Shown: piece after piece, positions 26,510 through 34,653 of the stretch
Layout of the letters: the number at the start of each line of letters is the position of its first letter
Position numbering within the stretch: position 1 is the stretch's first letter
Assembly: GCF_010730355.1 (NCBI RefSeq)
Contig: NZ_AP022576.1
Span: 5,394,001-5,458,000, forward strand
Source of the DNA: Mycobacterium florentinum
GTDB taxonomy: Bacteria; Actinomycetota; Actinomycetes; Mycobacteriales; Mycobacteriaceae
Direction of reading: 5' to 3'
Length of the DNA stretch: 64,000 nt
Made by a program: the position numbers and the translations under genes
The notes under the pieces: model-generated
Seen by the model: the letters and a program-made list of their open reading frames with translations, nothing else
What the model was told of the DNA's origin: nothing
The model's database searches: none

Positions 26510-27325
26510 ATGAACCTAGCCGCCGCCGGGCCCGGGTGGCTGTTCTGCCCGGCCGATAGGCCCGAGCGATTCGCGAAGGCCGCCGCCGCGGCCGACGTGG
26601 TGATCCTTGACCTCGAGGACGGCGTGGCGGAGGCGGACAAGCCCGCCGCCCGCAAGGCGCTGCAGGAGAACCCGCTGGACCCGGAGCGCACCGTGGTGCG
26701 GATCAACGCGGCCGACACCACGGAATACCCTCTTGACCTCGAAGCCTTGGCGGGTACCGCCTATTCGACGGTGATGTTGTCCAAGACCGAATCGGCGGCA
26801 CAGGTGACGGCACTGGCGCCGCGCGACGTGATCGCGCTACTGGAAACACCGCGTGGCGTGGTGTTCGCGACGGAAATCGCCGCGGCGCAGGGCACGGTGG
26901 CGCTGATGTGGGGCGCCGAGGATCTGGTCGCCACGCTCGGTGGCAGCTCCAGCCGCAAAGCCGACGGCACCTACCGGGATGTCGCCCGGCACGTGCGGTC
27001 CACGGCGTTGCTCACGGCGAACGCCTTCGGCCGGGTCGCCCTCGATGCGGTGCATCTGGACATCGGCGACCTGGACGGCTTGCGCGCCGAGGCCGAGGAC
27101 GCCGTCGCCGTGGGCTTCGCCGGCACCGTCTGCATTCACCCGACCCAGGTCCCGGTGGTGCGCAAGGCATTTCGGCCCACCGAGGAGAAGCTGGACTGGG
27201 CGCGCCGGGTACTGGCGGCGGCGCAGAACGAGCGCGGAGTGTTCGCCTTCGAAGGGCAGATGGTCGACTCGCCGGTGCTCAAGCACGCTGCCGCGCTGGT
27301 GCGCCGGGCCGGAGATTCCGGCTAG
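26510..27325 (+). CDS. citE: CitE-like beta-hydroxyacyl-CoA lyase
   Basis: A 271-residue HpcH/HpaI aldolase-family protein (Rv2498c orthologue), which in M. tuberculosis cleaves (R)-HMG-CoA and citramalyl-CoA-type substrates, linking leucine breakdown and itaconate removal. Metal- and substrate-binding motifs are LDLEDGVAEADK, ALLETPRGV (metal Glu) and MWGAEDLVATLGG (second acidic ligand), with CIHPTQVPVVRKAF near the end. RBS GAGGAG lies just upstream of ATG 26510. It closes the accD1 operon. In M. tuberculosis the branched-chain dehydrogenase genes follow, but they are absent here. Confidence 0.92.
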   Translation: MNLAAAGPGWLFCPADRPERFAKAAAAADVVILDLEDGVAEADKPAARKALQENPLDPERTVVRINAADTTEYPLDLEALAGTAYSTVMLSKTESAAQVTALAPRDVIALLETPRGVVFATEIAAAQGTVALMWGAEDLVATLGGSSSRKADGTYRDVARHVRSTALLTANAFGRVALDAVHLDIGDLDGLRAEAEDAVAVGFAGTVCIHPTQVPVVRKAFRPTEEKLDWARRVLAAAQNERGVFAFEGQMVDSPVLKHAAALVRRAGDSG

Positions 27326-27469
27326 GAGTTCGGCCCTGCTCGCGGCGTCGTAAATTCGGCGAGCCTACGTGTTCTGAAAACGTCAATTGTCGCCTCTGGG
27401 CCTGGTCAGGAGCGGATACTCGGGTTCACGGTTGTTGCCATCCGTCGAGCAGTCGGAGGAATCATGGCA

Positions 27470-28297
27470 ATGCAGTTTGACGGCAAGGTGGCGTTTATAA
27501 CCGGCGCCGCGCGTGGGCAGGGTCGTTCGCACGCGGTTCGGTTCGCCGAAGAGGGCGCCGACATCATCGCGTTCGATCTGTGTGAGCAGATCGACAGCGT
27601 CGCCTACCCGACGGCCACGCCCGAGGACCTCGACGAGACCGTCAACCTGGTCGAGAAGACGGGTCGGCGCATCGTCGCCGAACGGGGTGACGTCCGGGAC
27701 TTCGACCGGCTCAAGGCCGCCGTCGCGACGGGCGTCGCCGAATTGGGCCGGGTTGACTTTGTGCTCGCCAATGCCGGGATACTGCCCGCCTTTGGCGACC
27801 AGGGTTATGAGATGAAGTCATTTGCCGACGCGGTCGACGTCCTGCTCAATGGCGTCTATTACACCGTCGAAGCGGCGGTGCCCGCCCTGGTGGAACAGGG
27901 CGAGGGCGGCGCCATCGTCATCACCAGCTCATCGGCCGGCCTGAACAGCCTGTGCCCGACGTTCAGCGTGCGCAACCACGGGTTCGCCGGCTACCACGCC
28001 GCCAAACACGGCGTGGTGGGTCTGATGCGGTATTTCGCGACCACGCTGGCGGAGAAAAACATTCGCGTCAATGCCGTGCATCCCTGCGGGGTCGCCACGC
28101 CGATGCTCGAGAACGAGTCGGTCGCGCAACGCATGGCCGAATTTCCGGAGGGCGCCAGTGCATTGGAAAACCTGTTGCCGGTCCCGATGATTGAAGCCTC
28201 CGACGTGACCGAGGCAATGGTTTATCTGTGCGGGCAGTCCGGCCGATATGTCACCGGAATCTCACTTCCCGTCGACGCGGGTTACACCGTCAAATAG
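27470..28297 (+). CDS. Mycofactocin-type SDR oxidoreductase
   Basis: A 275-residue short-chain dehydrogenase of the mycofactocin-coupled subfamily. The N-terminus MQFDGKVAFITGAARGQGRS, the IIAFDLC segment and the RGDVRD motif are hallmarks; NAG occurs at the end of strand 4, and the catalytic YHAAK follows the SSSAGLNS block. These enzymes hold NAD tightly and pass electrons to mycofactocin. The frame also has an ATG at 27464, but GGAGGA (27455-27460) is better spaced for ATG 27470. The 145-bp gap after citE suggests its own promoter. Its substrate, probably an alcohol, is unknown. Confidence 0.88.
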   Translation: MQFDGKVAFITGAARGQGRSHAVRFAEEGADIIAFDLCEQIDSVAYPTATPEDLDETVNLVEKTGRRIVAERGDVRDFDRLKAAVATGVAELGRVDFVLANAGILPAFGDQGYEMKSFADAVDVLLNGVYYTVEAAVPALVEQGEGGAIVITSSSAGLNSLCPTFSVRNHGFAGYHAAKHGVVGLMRYFATTLAEKNIRVNAVHPCGVATPMLENESVAQRMAEFPEGASALENLLPVPMIEASDVTEAMVYLCGQSGRYVTGISLPVDAGYTVK

Positions 28298-28466
28298 CGG
28301 CCCCCACCACCAGTTGCGGGATTGCGTACCCGGTGTTTCGCGTCTTAACGAGATCGCAAAAAAGCGGAAACATTCGCGAACGCCCAGGCCGCAAATCTGT
28401 CGTAATCTTTGATCCACCAGAACAGTTGCTCGCTGCACTGACTAGCTCCACGGAAGGAACCAAATC

Positions 28467-28886
28467 ATGACCATCGCCCGGGGCTTCGCCGCAACCGTCG
28501 TTTGCGCCGGTTTAGCTGTCGGAACAGCCGGCACAGCGTGGGCTACACCGACGATGAACGGCAGCTACACCGAGACCGTCACAACGCCGAGTGGCAAAAC
28601 CATCGACAACACCTGGGCCGTCAACTCTTGCGGTGACGGATGCCTCTGGATCAGGGCCGGGTTGGGCGCTAGCCAGGCCCGCTTGGTCGATGGTCAATGG
28701 GTCTTGGACACGATGAGCAACGTCAGTTGCCCGGACGGCTCCTACACCCTCTATGGCACGACCACTCACACGGTGTGGGATCCCAACAGCCTTACCGGCA
28801 CGTCCGCGCACACCTACATCTTGGGAGCCTGCGGCAACCCGCCGGGATACACGCAGGTCGACCAGATTGCGATCAAGTCGGCTTAG
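28467..28886 (+). CDS. Secreted mycobacterial protein of unknown function
   Basis: A 139-residue protein with a classical signal peptide (hydrophobic core AATVVCAGLAVGTAGTAWA, cut likely after AWA). The mature part is Thr/Gly/Ser-rich and beta-strand-like (MNGSYTETVTTPSGKTIDN) and carries two cysteine pairs (SCGDGC and SC...ACG). It resembles small mycobacterial secreted proteins annotated only as hypothetical. RBS GGAAGGA lies just before ATG 28467. A perfect terminator hairpin follows 16 bp after the stop, so it is monocistronic. No enzymatic motif is recognised. Confidence 0.75.
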   Translation: MTIARGFAATVVCAGLAVGTAGTAWATPTMNGSYTETVTTPSGKTIDNTWAVNSCGDGCLWIRAGLGASQARLVDGQWVLDTMSNVSCPDGSYTLYGTTTHTVWDPNSLTGTSAHTYILGACGNPPGYTQVDQIAIKSA

Positions 28887-28901
28887 CGACACATTCTCAC
28901 T

Positions 28902-28942
28902 CTCAAAACCCCTGAAGCCCTTGGGATTTCAGGGGTTTTGAG
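28902..28942. terminator. Strong intrinsic terminator hairpin
   Basis: CTCAAAACCCCTGAA (28902-28916) pairs perfectly with TTCAGGGGTTTTGAG (28928-28942) through an 11-nt loop: 15 bp of stem with a T-run built into the 3' arm. It ends the secreted-protein transcript. Confidence 0.88.
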
Positions 28943-29068
28943 CTATCACAACGGTTGCGTGCTCTCGGCCGGCTGGTTGGACGCCGAGCAGATAACTGCT
29001 GTATAAGGCAAGCTAACTAATCGCGCCGCTCAACCGACGGCGGCCGGCCGACGACACCGTGGAGCGCT

Positions 29069-29968
29069 ATGGGCAGCCAGTACTTTCCGTACGTCATTGC
29101 GGTGGTCATGCTCGCCCTCGGGCTGACGCTCACCGTGGATGACTTCAAGCGGGCCGCCACGCTGCGGCGACCGCTGGCGGTGGCGCTGCTGTGCCAGGCC
29201 TTGCTTTTGCCGAGCCTGTGTCTGCTGATCGCCGAGGCCTTCCACCTCGAGCCGCATCTGGCGGTCGGGCTGATGCTGATGGCCGCCACACCGGGCGGGA
29301 CGATGGCGAACATCGTCAGTCATCTGTTCAACGGGGACCTGGCGCTCAACCTGACGCTGGCGGCGATCAACGCCGCCCTGTCGGTCGTGGCCCTGCCGGC
29401 GATCCTGGCCGCATCGATGACCTGGTTCCTCGGCGAGGGACGCTTCATCCCGCTCCAGCTGGACAAGTTCGTCATGGTGTTCGCCCTGGTGCTCATCCCT
29501 ACGGCGATCGGCATCGCGATACGCAACCGTTTCCCCGAGCTGGCCCGGCGATTGAAAACGCCCGTCAAGATCGTCGCGGTACTGCTGCTGGTCGTCGCGA
29601 TCGGCGGGGCGATCGCCCAAGGCGAGACCACGCTGCTGAACAACTTCGGCGTGGTGAGCGGGGCGGTCGTCTCCTTCTGCGCGGTCAGCCTGACCGTCGG
29701 TTATCTGGCGCCCCGGTTGATGCGCCTGGGTCCGCCGCAGGGGATTGCCATCAGCCTGGAGATCGGTCTGCACAACACCGTGGTGGCCCTCGGTGTGGCG
29801 CTCAGCCCGCAACTGCTCAACAGTGTCGAAATGGCAACTCCGGTAGCGATTTACGGCGCTCTCTCGCCGCTGATGGCCCTGACGTTCATCGGCGCGGTTC
29901 GCCTGCTGGACCCCGCGTTCCGGGTCAAGGCCCAGCCCGAGGCCGTCGCGAGCGAACCCGCGGCGTAA
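29069..29968 (+). CDS. Bile acid:sodium symporter family transporter
   Basis: A 299-residue membrane protein with about nine to ten hydrophobic helices, beginning MGSQYFPYVIAVVMLALGLT. The LMLMAATPGGTMANIVSHLF segment and the later EIGLHNTVVALGV motif are signatures of the BASS (SBF-like) family, which carries organic anions such as pantoate, pyruvate or bile-acid-like compounds with Na+. The substrate in mycobacteria is unknown. It converges on echA14 with only 3 bp between stops. Confidence 0.88.
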   Translation: MGSQYFPYVIAVVMLALGLTLTVDDFKRAATLRRPLAVALLCQALLLPSLCLLIAEAFHLEPHLAVGLMLMAATPGGTMANIVSHLFNGDLALNLTLAAINAALSVVALPAILAASMTWFLGEGRFIPLQLDKFVMVFALVLIPTAIGIAIRNRFPELARRLKTPVKIVAVLLLVVAIGGAIAQGETTLLNNFGVVSGAVVSFCAVSLTVGYLAPRLMRLGPPQGIAISLEIGLHNTVVALGVALSPQLLNSVEMATPVAIYGALSPLMALTFIGAVRLLDPAFRVKAQPEAVASEPAA

Positions 29969-29971
29969 GCC

Positions 29972-30742
29972 TTACTTGCGCCGGGCCGCGGCCAGACGTT
30001 CGGCGAACTCCGCTGACCGGATCGAGGTCACCTGCGGTCCAAGCTCGGTGCGCATCGCTAAGCGGTGGTGCTCGGTATCGAGTGACCCGGGGCTCGCCGT
30101 GGCACGCATGGTGGCCTTGGTGGCCAGCACCACCTCGCGCGGAGCGGACGCGGGTCCGGCGGCCAGTTCCAATGCCGCGGCGACGGGATCGTCGGCGACG
30201 CTGAGCACCAGCCCGTGCCGCACGGCGGCTTCGGCGTCCAATCGCAAGCCGAACAGCAGCGCGGCGCGAGCGACTTGTGGCCCCACGGCCCGCTGCAGCA
30301 TCCAGGTCGCACCGCCGCCGGGGTGCAGCCCCAGCTTCTGGAAACGGGGATCGAACAGCGCACCGGGCCCGGCGATGCGCACGTCGGCGGCCAGGGCCAG
30401 GTTCAGGCCCGCACCGACCGCCGCGCCGTTGACCGCCGCAATGGTCGGCAGCGTGCAACTGCCGACTGCCATGAAGCCGTCGTAGACCTGCTGTAGACCC
30501 GATTCCGCGGCTCCGGCACCCGCGGCGGCCAGCGCACTGAGGTCGGCGCCGGCGCAAAACGCTTTGCCCGCCCCGGTGACCACGACGGCGTGCACACCCG
30601 GGTCGGCCTCGGCCCGCTCGACCGCGGCGCGCAACCGAGCCGAGCTCTCGCTCGTCAGCGCGTTGCGCCGATCGGGGTCGTTGACGGTGATCAGCGCGAC
30701 GCGATTGTCCACGCTGAACAGGATGGAATCGGACTCGGCCAT
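29972..30742 (-). CDS. echA14: Enoyl-CoA hydratase EchA14
   Basis: A 256-residue crotonase-family protein (Rv2486 orthologue). The oxyanion-hole motifs are [15 protein letters not shown] and [22 protein letters not shown]; the [16 protein letters not shown] segment replaces the usual second catalytic Glu region (LGL-x-PGG), so the hydratase glutamates are not both obvious and it may act as an isomerase or another crotonase type. Start ATG 30742 gives [20 protein letters not shown]. It is convergent with the BASS transporter. Conserved synteny with lipQ in M. tuberculosis is broken here by about 6 kb of accessory genes (30,881-37,100). Confidence 0.9.
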   Translation of the reverse strand: MAESDSILFSVDNRVALITVNDPDRRNALTSESSARLRAAVERAEADPGVHAVVVTGAGKAFCAGADLSALAAAGAGAAESGLQQVYDGFMAVGSCTLPTIAAVNGAAVGAGLNLALAADVRIAGPGALFDPRFQKLGLHPGGGATWMLQRAVGPQVARAALLFGLRLDAEAAVRHGLVLSVADDPVAAALELAAGPASAPREVVLATKATMRATASPGSLDTEHHRLAMRTELGPQVTSIRSAEFAERLAAARRK

Positions 30743-30880
30743 CGGGCACCTCCGCAGTCGATCGTTGGGCGAGCTAAAGGGTACTTGGAGCAGCGGCTTC
30801 AAGAATCCGTAGAGGATGCCGCAAGCCCCGCTGCTGATGCTGAAAACACCAGTGAAAGGCATCACGACGAAGGGGCATCC

Positions 30881-31117
30881 ATGCGCACCACGATCAGCAC
30901 CACATCGCAGGCGATCCGCTGGGCGATCTTCTCGGCGATAACGGTGGGCTTGACCGCGCTCGGCCTCGGTGTCGCGGCGGCCAACCCGCCGCAGCAGGAC
31001 CAGCCGTGCTCGCTGCGGTACGCCACGATGCGCGACGCCGACGGACACATGATGCAGTGCGACCGGATGATGAACGGAAACCACGGCCTGGTGTGGCAGA
31101 GCACCCCGGGGTCGTGA
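30881..31117 (+). CDS. Small secreted protein, 78 residues
   Basis: ATG 30881 follows GAAGGGG and opens a 78-residue frame: a basic start ([13 protein letters not shown]), a hydrophobic core ([21 protein letters not shown]) with likely cleavage after AAA or AAN, and a 45-residue mature region rich in Gln, Met and Asp with two cysteines ([25 protein letters not shown]). No family is recognised. The [13 protein letters not shown] stretch could bind metal, but this is speculation. It is divergent from echA14. Confidence 0.6.
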   Translation: MRTTISTTSQAIRWAIFSAITVGLTALGLGVAAANPPQQDQPCSLRYATMRDADGHMMQCDRMMNGNHGLVWQSTPGS

Positions 31118-31136
31118 TCGTCGCTAGTCTGGCCGG

Positions 31137-31481
31137 GTGAGCGACCAAGTGCCCGGTGGGGTGGTGCACACGCTGCCCGCGGATCTGCGCGAGGCGCTGA
31201 CGACGAACTCCACCGCACTCGCGGCGTGGAAGGACATCACGCCCCTGGCGCGCAACGAATTCATCTGCTGGGTCGAGGACGCCAAGCAAGAGGCCACCCG
31301 CCAGCGCCGCATTCGCCGGACTCAGGAGGAACTGGAAGAAGGCCAGCGCCGGCCCTGTTGCTGGCCGGGCTGCAAGCATCGGGAGCGCACCGGCCACCTG
31401 GCTGTTGTCGATCGCCCGCCGCGTGGTTGTCGATCAGATCCGCTACAACTCGAGCAGGCTCCGCACCGCCCACGCGGCTGA
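31137..31481 (+). CDS. YdeI/OmdA-family protein with abnormal, fused C-terminus
   Basis: A 114-codon frame from GTG 31137; a -10-like TAGTCT (31125-31130) seven bases before it suggests a leaderless message. Residues 1-83 match the C-terminal part of the YdeI/OmpD-associated family: LAAWKDITPLARNEFICWVE, then RRIRRTQEELEEG and CCWPGCKHRER, which in relatives is the natural end of the protein. Here no stop follows; translation runs about 30 residues into an out-of-frame sigma-factor remnant. The core may still fold. In Gram-negatives relatives are linked to bacteriocin or cell-surface stress resistance; the role in mycobacteria is unknown. Confidence 0.65.
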   Translation: MSDQVPGGVVHTLPADLREALTTNSTALAAWKDITPLARNEFICWVEDAKQEATRQRRIRRTQEELEEGQRRPCCWPGCKHRERTGHLAVVDRPPRGCRSDPLQLEQAPHRPRG

Positions 31482-31727
31482 CCTCGAGGACGCAACGGCA
31501 CGACTGAGCTCCGGCAGCCGGATCGAAAACATCGTCGAAATGCGCATGCTGCTCGACCGACTGGCGTCCGAACGCCGCGAAGCCCTGATACCACTCAGGT
31601 CGTCGGCCTCTCCTACGCCGAAGCGGCCGGTGTCGCCGGATGCCCCGTCGGCACCATCCGCTCCCGTGTGGCGCGGGCCCGCGACGAATTGCTGCGCGTC
31701 GCCGACGAGAGCGAACAGGCCGGCTAG
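31393..31727 (+). pseudogene. SigC-like ECF sigma factor, 5'-truncated and frameshifted
   Basis: From 31393 one frame reads ATWLLSIARRVVVDQIRYNS, the end of sigma region 2, through a linker to [14 protein letters not shown] at about 31592. A change of frame consistent with one missing base then restores [20 protein letters not shown] and [13 protein letters not shown], the sigma region 4 helix-turn-helix, ending at TAG 31725-31727. The order and wording resemble mycobacterial SigC. The first half of the gene (promoter -10-binding region) is missing, replaced by the YdeI-like gene. It cannot give a working sigma factor without repair, so it is a clear pseudogene. Confidence 0.75.
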
Positions 31728-31753
31728 TTGTACTGCCTGGGCAGTACAACTAG
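31724..31753. terminator. Perfect hairpin between convergent ends, probable bidirectional terminator
   Basis: CTAGTTGTACTGCC (31724-31737) pairs perfectly with GGCAGTACAACTAG (31740-31753) across TG. The stop codon of the sigma remnant (TAG 31725-31727) is inside the left arm. The cutinase gene ends at 31760 on the other strand. There is no long T-run. Confidence 0.65.
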
Positions 31754-31759
31754 CCGTCT

Positions 31760-32449
31760 TTAGAGATGGCTTGCCACGAAAGTCGCGGCCTGACCGGGCA
31801 TTCCGGATCCTGCGTAAGACAGGTGCACGGGAGAAAACAGCTCGTCATGTGAGGGCAGCGCCAGGGCCCCGCCCGGCGTGCACACGGGATCGCCGGCCGC
31901 GCACAGGTCGATGGCCTTGGCGCCGTACCACGGGCTGACCTCGCTGACCGGCCCTCCTAGGTATCTGTCCGACGGATTGCCGAACAGCGCGAGCGCCGCG
32001 ACGTGACCGGCTTCGTCGGCCGTGAGTATGTCGGGGATCAGGCCGGCAATCGGTGCCCGGGCGATGGTGGCCTCGTCTATCGCCATGGCGCCCAACGAAT
32101 ATCCACCAAGCACCAGCTTGGTGCTGGGACAGGTGGCAACCATGGACCGGACGTGAGCGTGGACGTCGCTTCCCCCGGCGGATGCCGACGGCGCGAAATC
32201 GTCGCCGGCGGGGTAGTCCACGGGATACACCCCAAGGGACCGACCGCCGACCTGCGAGCGCAGTGCGTCGATGAATTGCTGGCCGACCACTCCGACGCCG
32301 GGTGGTTCATCGGTGGCGCGGGCGAACGTCACCTCGACGTCGGGGCACGGGGCGGCGGATGCGGGGGCGATCAGGGTCGGTGCACTCACGAGCGCTGCGA
32401 AAGTCAGCACCGCGGCACCTAGCGGGTAAGCGAACTGGCGCGCGTTCAC
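31760..32449 (-). CDS. Cutinase-family secreted esterase
   Basis: A 229-residue serine esterase from GTG 32449. It has a signal peptide (YPLGAAVLTFAALVSAPTLI, cut near ASA), then APCPDVEVTFARATDEPPG, the conserved cutinase start with the first disulfide Cys, the nucleophile motif GGYSLGAMA, the DLCAAGDPVC segment carrying the catalytic Asp, and LPSHDEL containing the catalytic His. Mycobacterial cutinase-like proteins hydrolyse esters, phospholipids or triacylglycerols outside the cell. It is divergent from the DinB-fold gene; the tandem TetR sites between them (32514-32551) lie 65 bp or more from its start and might affect it too. Confidence 0.9.
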   Translation of the reverse strand: MNARQFAYPLGAAVLTFAALVSAPTLIAPASAAPCPDVEVTFARATDEPPGVGVVGQQFIDALRSQVGGRSLGVYPVDYPAGDDFAPSASAGGSDVHAHVRSMVATCPSTKLVLGGYSLGAMAIDEATIARAPIAGLIPDILTADEAGHVAALALFGNPSDRYLGGPVSEVSPWYGAKAIDLCAAGDPVCTPGGALALPSHDELFSPVHLSYAGSGMPGQAATFVASHL

Positions 32450-32513
32450 GTCCCCATGCTGACATATCGCCCCAACCGCTGAAAGACAACGCCAGTGGCA
32501 CCTCTTGCATCTG

Positions 32514-32551
32514 ATACATACGGTCTGTATCTTCATACATACCGTATGTAT
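32514..32551. promoter_or_regulatory. Two tandem TetR operators in front of the DinB-fold gene
   Basis: ATACATACGGTCTGTAT (32514-32530) and ATACATACCGTATGTAT (32535-32551) match at 15 of 17 positions. The second is a perfect 8-bp dyad around one central base. Their centres are 21 bp apart, two helical turns, so two dimers could bind one face. A third related site precedes the TetR gene at 33349. Confidence 0.8.
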
Positions 32552-32571
32552 CTAAATAGAGGTAGGTTCGA

Positions 32572-33318
32572 ATGAATGATGTGCTGAGGGCTATCGAAGA
32601 GGACCGCAAGGCCGTCTTGGCGCTGTGCGCGCAACTTCCTGAGGGGGTGTGGGCCAAGGAGAGTGGGTGCCCGGGCTGGTCGGTGCAGGATCTCGTGTCG
32701 CACCTGGCGTGCAGCTTCTGGCTCGCCGTCGACCCGGCCAAGCTGCCCGATCCCGCTGGATTGCCCGCCGAACGGGCCGCGGACCTCTACGTCGACTCGC
32801 GCCGTTCGATGACTCCCGAACAGGTGGTCGCCGACTATGAGCAAGTCAGCCGCAAGGGTCTCGAGATGCTGGCCGCGGTGGCGGACCAGGACTTCGAGGT
32901 TCCGCTGGGCGATGTCGGTACCTATCCCGCGTCCGTGGTGCCGACGGCCTTCGCGTTCGAGGAGTTCATCCATCTTCGGTTCGATCTGTTCGCCCCCGAC
33001 GGCCCGTTGGAGGGCGAGCCCCCGCCCGCCGACGAGCTACGGCTGGCTCCGACGCTCGACTGGATCGAGGCGTCGTTGCCGCAGCAGAACGCGAATCTCC
33101 TTGAGGCGGTGGAAAAGTCGGTCGAGGTCCGCCTCGAGGGACTGTGCGCGCGGACGCTGAACATCGGTCGCGGGACGGACGTCGCCGCCCACATCTCCAG
33201 CGATTCCTTAGCGTTCGTGCGGTGGGTGACGCAGCGGGGCAGCTGGGAGGAGTTGGGTGTGCGAGCCGAAGGCGATCCGTCGACCCTGGAGACGATCCGC
33301 AAGCTCAGAGTCTTCTGA
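32572..33318 (+). CDS. DinB-fold, maleylpyruvate isomerase/mycothiol-dependent family protein
   Basis: A 248-residue protein starting MNDVLRAIEEDRKAVLALCA at ATG 32572, with a weak GAGG upstream. The KESGCPGWSVQDLVSHLACS segment is the signature of the actinobacterial mycothiol-dependent maleylpyruvate isomerase N-terminal domain (four-helix DinB fold); the His after DLV and the later EEFIHLRFD motif would form the metal site. Most members have unknown substrates and use mycothiol as thiol partner. Two strong TetR sites lie in its promoter and the TetR gene follows 62 bp after its stop, so it is almost certainly that regulator's target, possibly a detoxification enzyme. Confidence 0.82.
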   Translation: MNDVLRAIEEDRKAVLALCAQLPEGVWAKESGCPGWSVQDLVSHLACSFWLAVDPAKLPDPAGLPAERAADLYVDSRRSMTPEQVVADYEQVSRKGLEMLAAVADQDFEVPLGDVGTYPASVVPTAFAFEEFIHLRFDLFAPDGPLEGEPPPADELRLAPTLDWIEASLPQQNANLLEAVEKSVEVRLEGLCARTLNIGRGTDVAAHISSDSLAFVRWVTQRGSWEELGVRAEGDPSTLETIRKLRVF

Positions 33319-33348
33319 CGAGCGGCGCGGTTGGCGCCGATTCCTCGG

Positions 33349-33365
33349 CGACATGCGGTATGTAT
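33349..33365. promoter_or_regulatory. TetR operator, third copy
   Basis: CGACATGCGGTATGTAT matches the perfect operator at 32535-32551 at 13 of 17 positions, with the right half-site intact. It lies just before the TetR start, consistent with autoregulation. Confidence 0.65.
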
Positions 33366-33380
33366 GAAGCCGTGGGCTCG

Positions 33381-33986
33381 ATGCAGGAAAAGCGCCGCAC
33401 GCAGGCCGAACGTGCCGCCGACACGCGTGACGCTCTGATTGCCGCCGCCCGCCCTTTGTTCGCATCGCCGGGCTTCGCCGAGGTTTCCCTGGAAACGATC
33501 GTGCACGACGCCGGGGTGACGCGCGGTGCCCTGTACCACCATTTCGCTGACAAAACGGAGCTGTTCGCCGCGGTATTCGAGAAGGTCGAGGGCGAAATGG
33601 CCGACCGAATGGGCGAGGCGATCGCCGCCGCGGGGGAGACCGACCCGGTCGAAATCATGCGCCTGGGCTCGGCCTTCTGGCTGGATGCCTGCGCCGATCC
33701 CGAGGTGCAACGCATTGTGCTGATGGACGCGCCCGGGGTGCTGGGGTGGGAACGCTGGAGCGAGATCGGGCAGCGCTACAACATCGGGCTGGTGCGGAGT
33801 CTGATCACCGCCGCGATCGAGTCCGGACGCATACCGCCGCAGCCGGTGGAGGCGACGGCGTTGACGATGCTGGGCGCACTCCGAGAAGCAACTCTCTTCA
33901 TCGCCCGCGCCGACGATCAGCGGCAAGCGCGCAAAGACGCCGGCGCGGTGATCAATCGACTCGTCGATTCCCTGCGGGCGTGTTAG
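33381..33986 (+). CDS. TetR-family regulator of the DinB-fold gene
   Basis: About 201 residues from ATG 33381 (MQEKRRTQAERAADTRDAL); in-frame alternatives are GTG 33372 and ATG 33360, the last being inside the operator. The helix-turn-helix is VSLETIVHDAGVTRGALYHHF, a very typical TetR form, and the C-terminal domain is of the TetR_C type with WLDACADPEVQRIVLMDAPG. A matching operator overlaps the region upstream, and two more sit before the DinB-fold gene, so it is probably a local repressor sensing the substrate of that enzyme. Its last 4 bp overlap the stop of the convergent gene. Confidence 0.85.
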   Translation: MQEKRRTQAERAADTRDALIAAARPLFASPGFAEVSLETIVHDAGVTRGALYHHFADKTELFAAVFEKVEGEMADRMGEAIAAAGETDPVEIMRLGSAFWLDACADPEVQRIVLMDAPGVLGWERWSEIGQRYNIGLVRSLITAAIESGRIPPQPVEATALTMLGALREATLFIARADDQRQARKDAGAVINRLVDSLRAC

Positions 33987-34621
33987 GCCAACGCAATTGG
34001 GTCCAAACCGAAATCGGTTCGTACGGCCTCGACAAAGTCACTGACAGCCGCATTCGAGGCCTGGTTCCAGTTATTCGACGGTGTGCCGGCCCCGGAAATG
34101 AGGGCCGCAAAAAGCGTGACGACCGCGGCGTACTGAGCTTTTCGCAGGATGTCGTTAGGCATTATCAACTTCATTTCCGACATAACGCTATTCAATTCAA
34201 CCATTTGAGGCGCCGCGCGGAGTGCCGCGCGGAGCGTGGCAGCTGCAATTTGCTCGACCATGGGAGGAGTCGGCTCCGCGGCGCGGGAGAGAAGCTCGAG
34301 CGCCGGGGAAGCTGTCGCCACGGCCGCGCCGCTTTTTTCCTGCTCGACGAGGTTCTTGACGTCTTGATTGGACGACACCAGTTCATCAAATTCCGCGGAT
34401 AATTCTTTGAACTTCGACGAACTAATCTCGCCCTGCACTATATCCAAGGTTTTCACGAAGCGAACCGATACATCGCGCAGTAATACGTCGTGCTGCCTTT
34501 TGGTTTCAAGGGTTTCCCCTCGATGAAATGCAGCTTTCGAGGACATGAATGTCGTTACGCCGCCAACACCGGCACCTAGCAACGTCGCAAGCGATGTGAG
34601 TACAGCCTGATCCATGTGCAT
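33983..34621 (-). CDS. Stand-alone copy of the neighbouring PPE C-terminal domain
   Basis: A 212-residue protein from ATG 34621 (ATG 34615 also possible). It has no PPE domain; instead the whole length aligns with the last 197 residues of the upstream PPE protein: LTS..ATLLG near the start, RGET, RFVK(T/S)LDI, then EQIAAATLRAA, MPNDILRKAQYAA, TLFAA and the end FGLDPIA. About half the residues are identical by eye. It begins with a Gly-rich hydrophobic segment (VLTSLATLLGAGVGGVTTFM) that could be membrane-inserted and is otherwise helical. It is 33 bp from the PPE stop on the same strand, so co-transcribed. The function is unknown; the DNA is visibly more AT-rich than its surroundings. Confidence 0.75.
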   Translation of the reverse strand: MHMDQAVLTSLATLLGAGVGGVTTFMSSKAAFHRGETLETKRQHDVLLRDVSVRFVKTLDIVQGEISSSKFKELSAEFDELVSSNQDVKNLVEQEKSGAAVATASPALELLSRAAEPTPPMVEQIAAATLRAALRAAPQMVELNSVMSEMKLIMPNDILRKAQYAAVVTLFAALISGAGTPSNNWNQASNAAVSDFVEAVRTDFGLDPIALA

Positions 34622-34653
34622 ATGTGAATCCTTGTCCCTCGAGAGTCCTAGGC

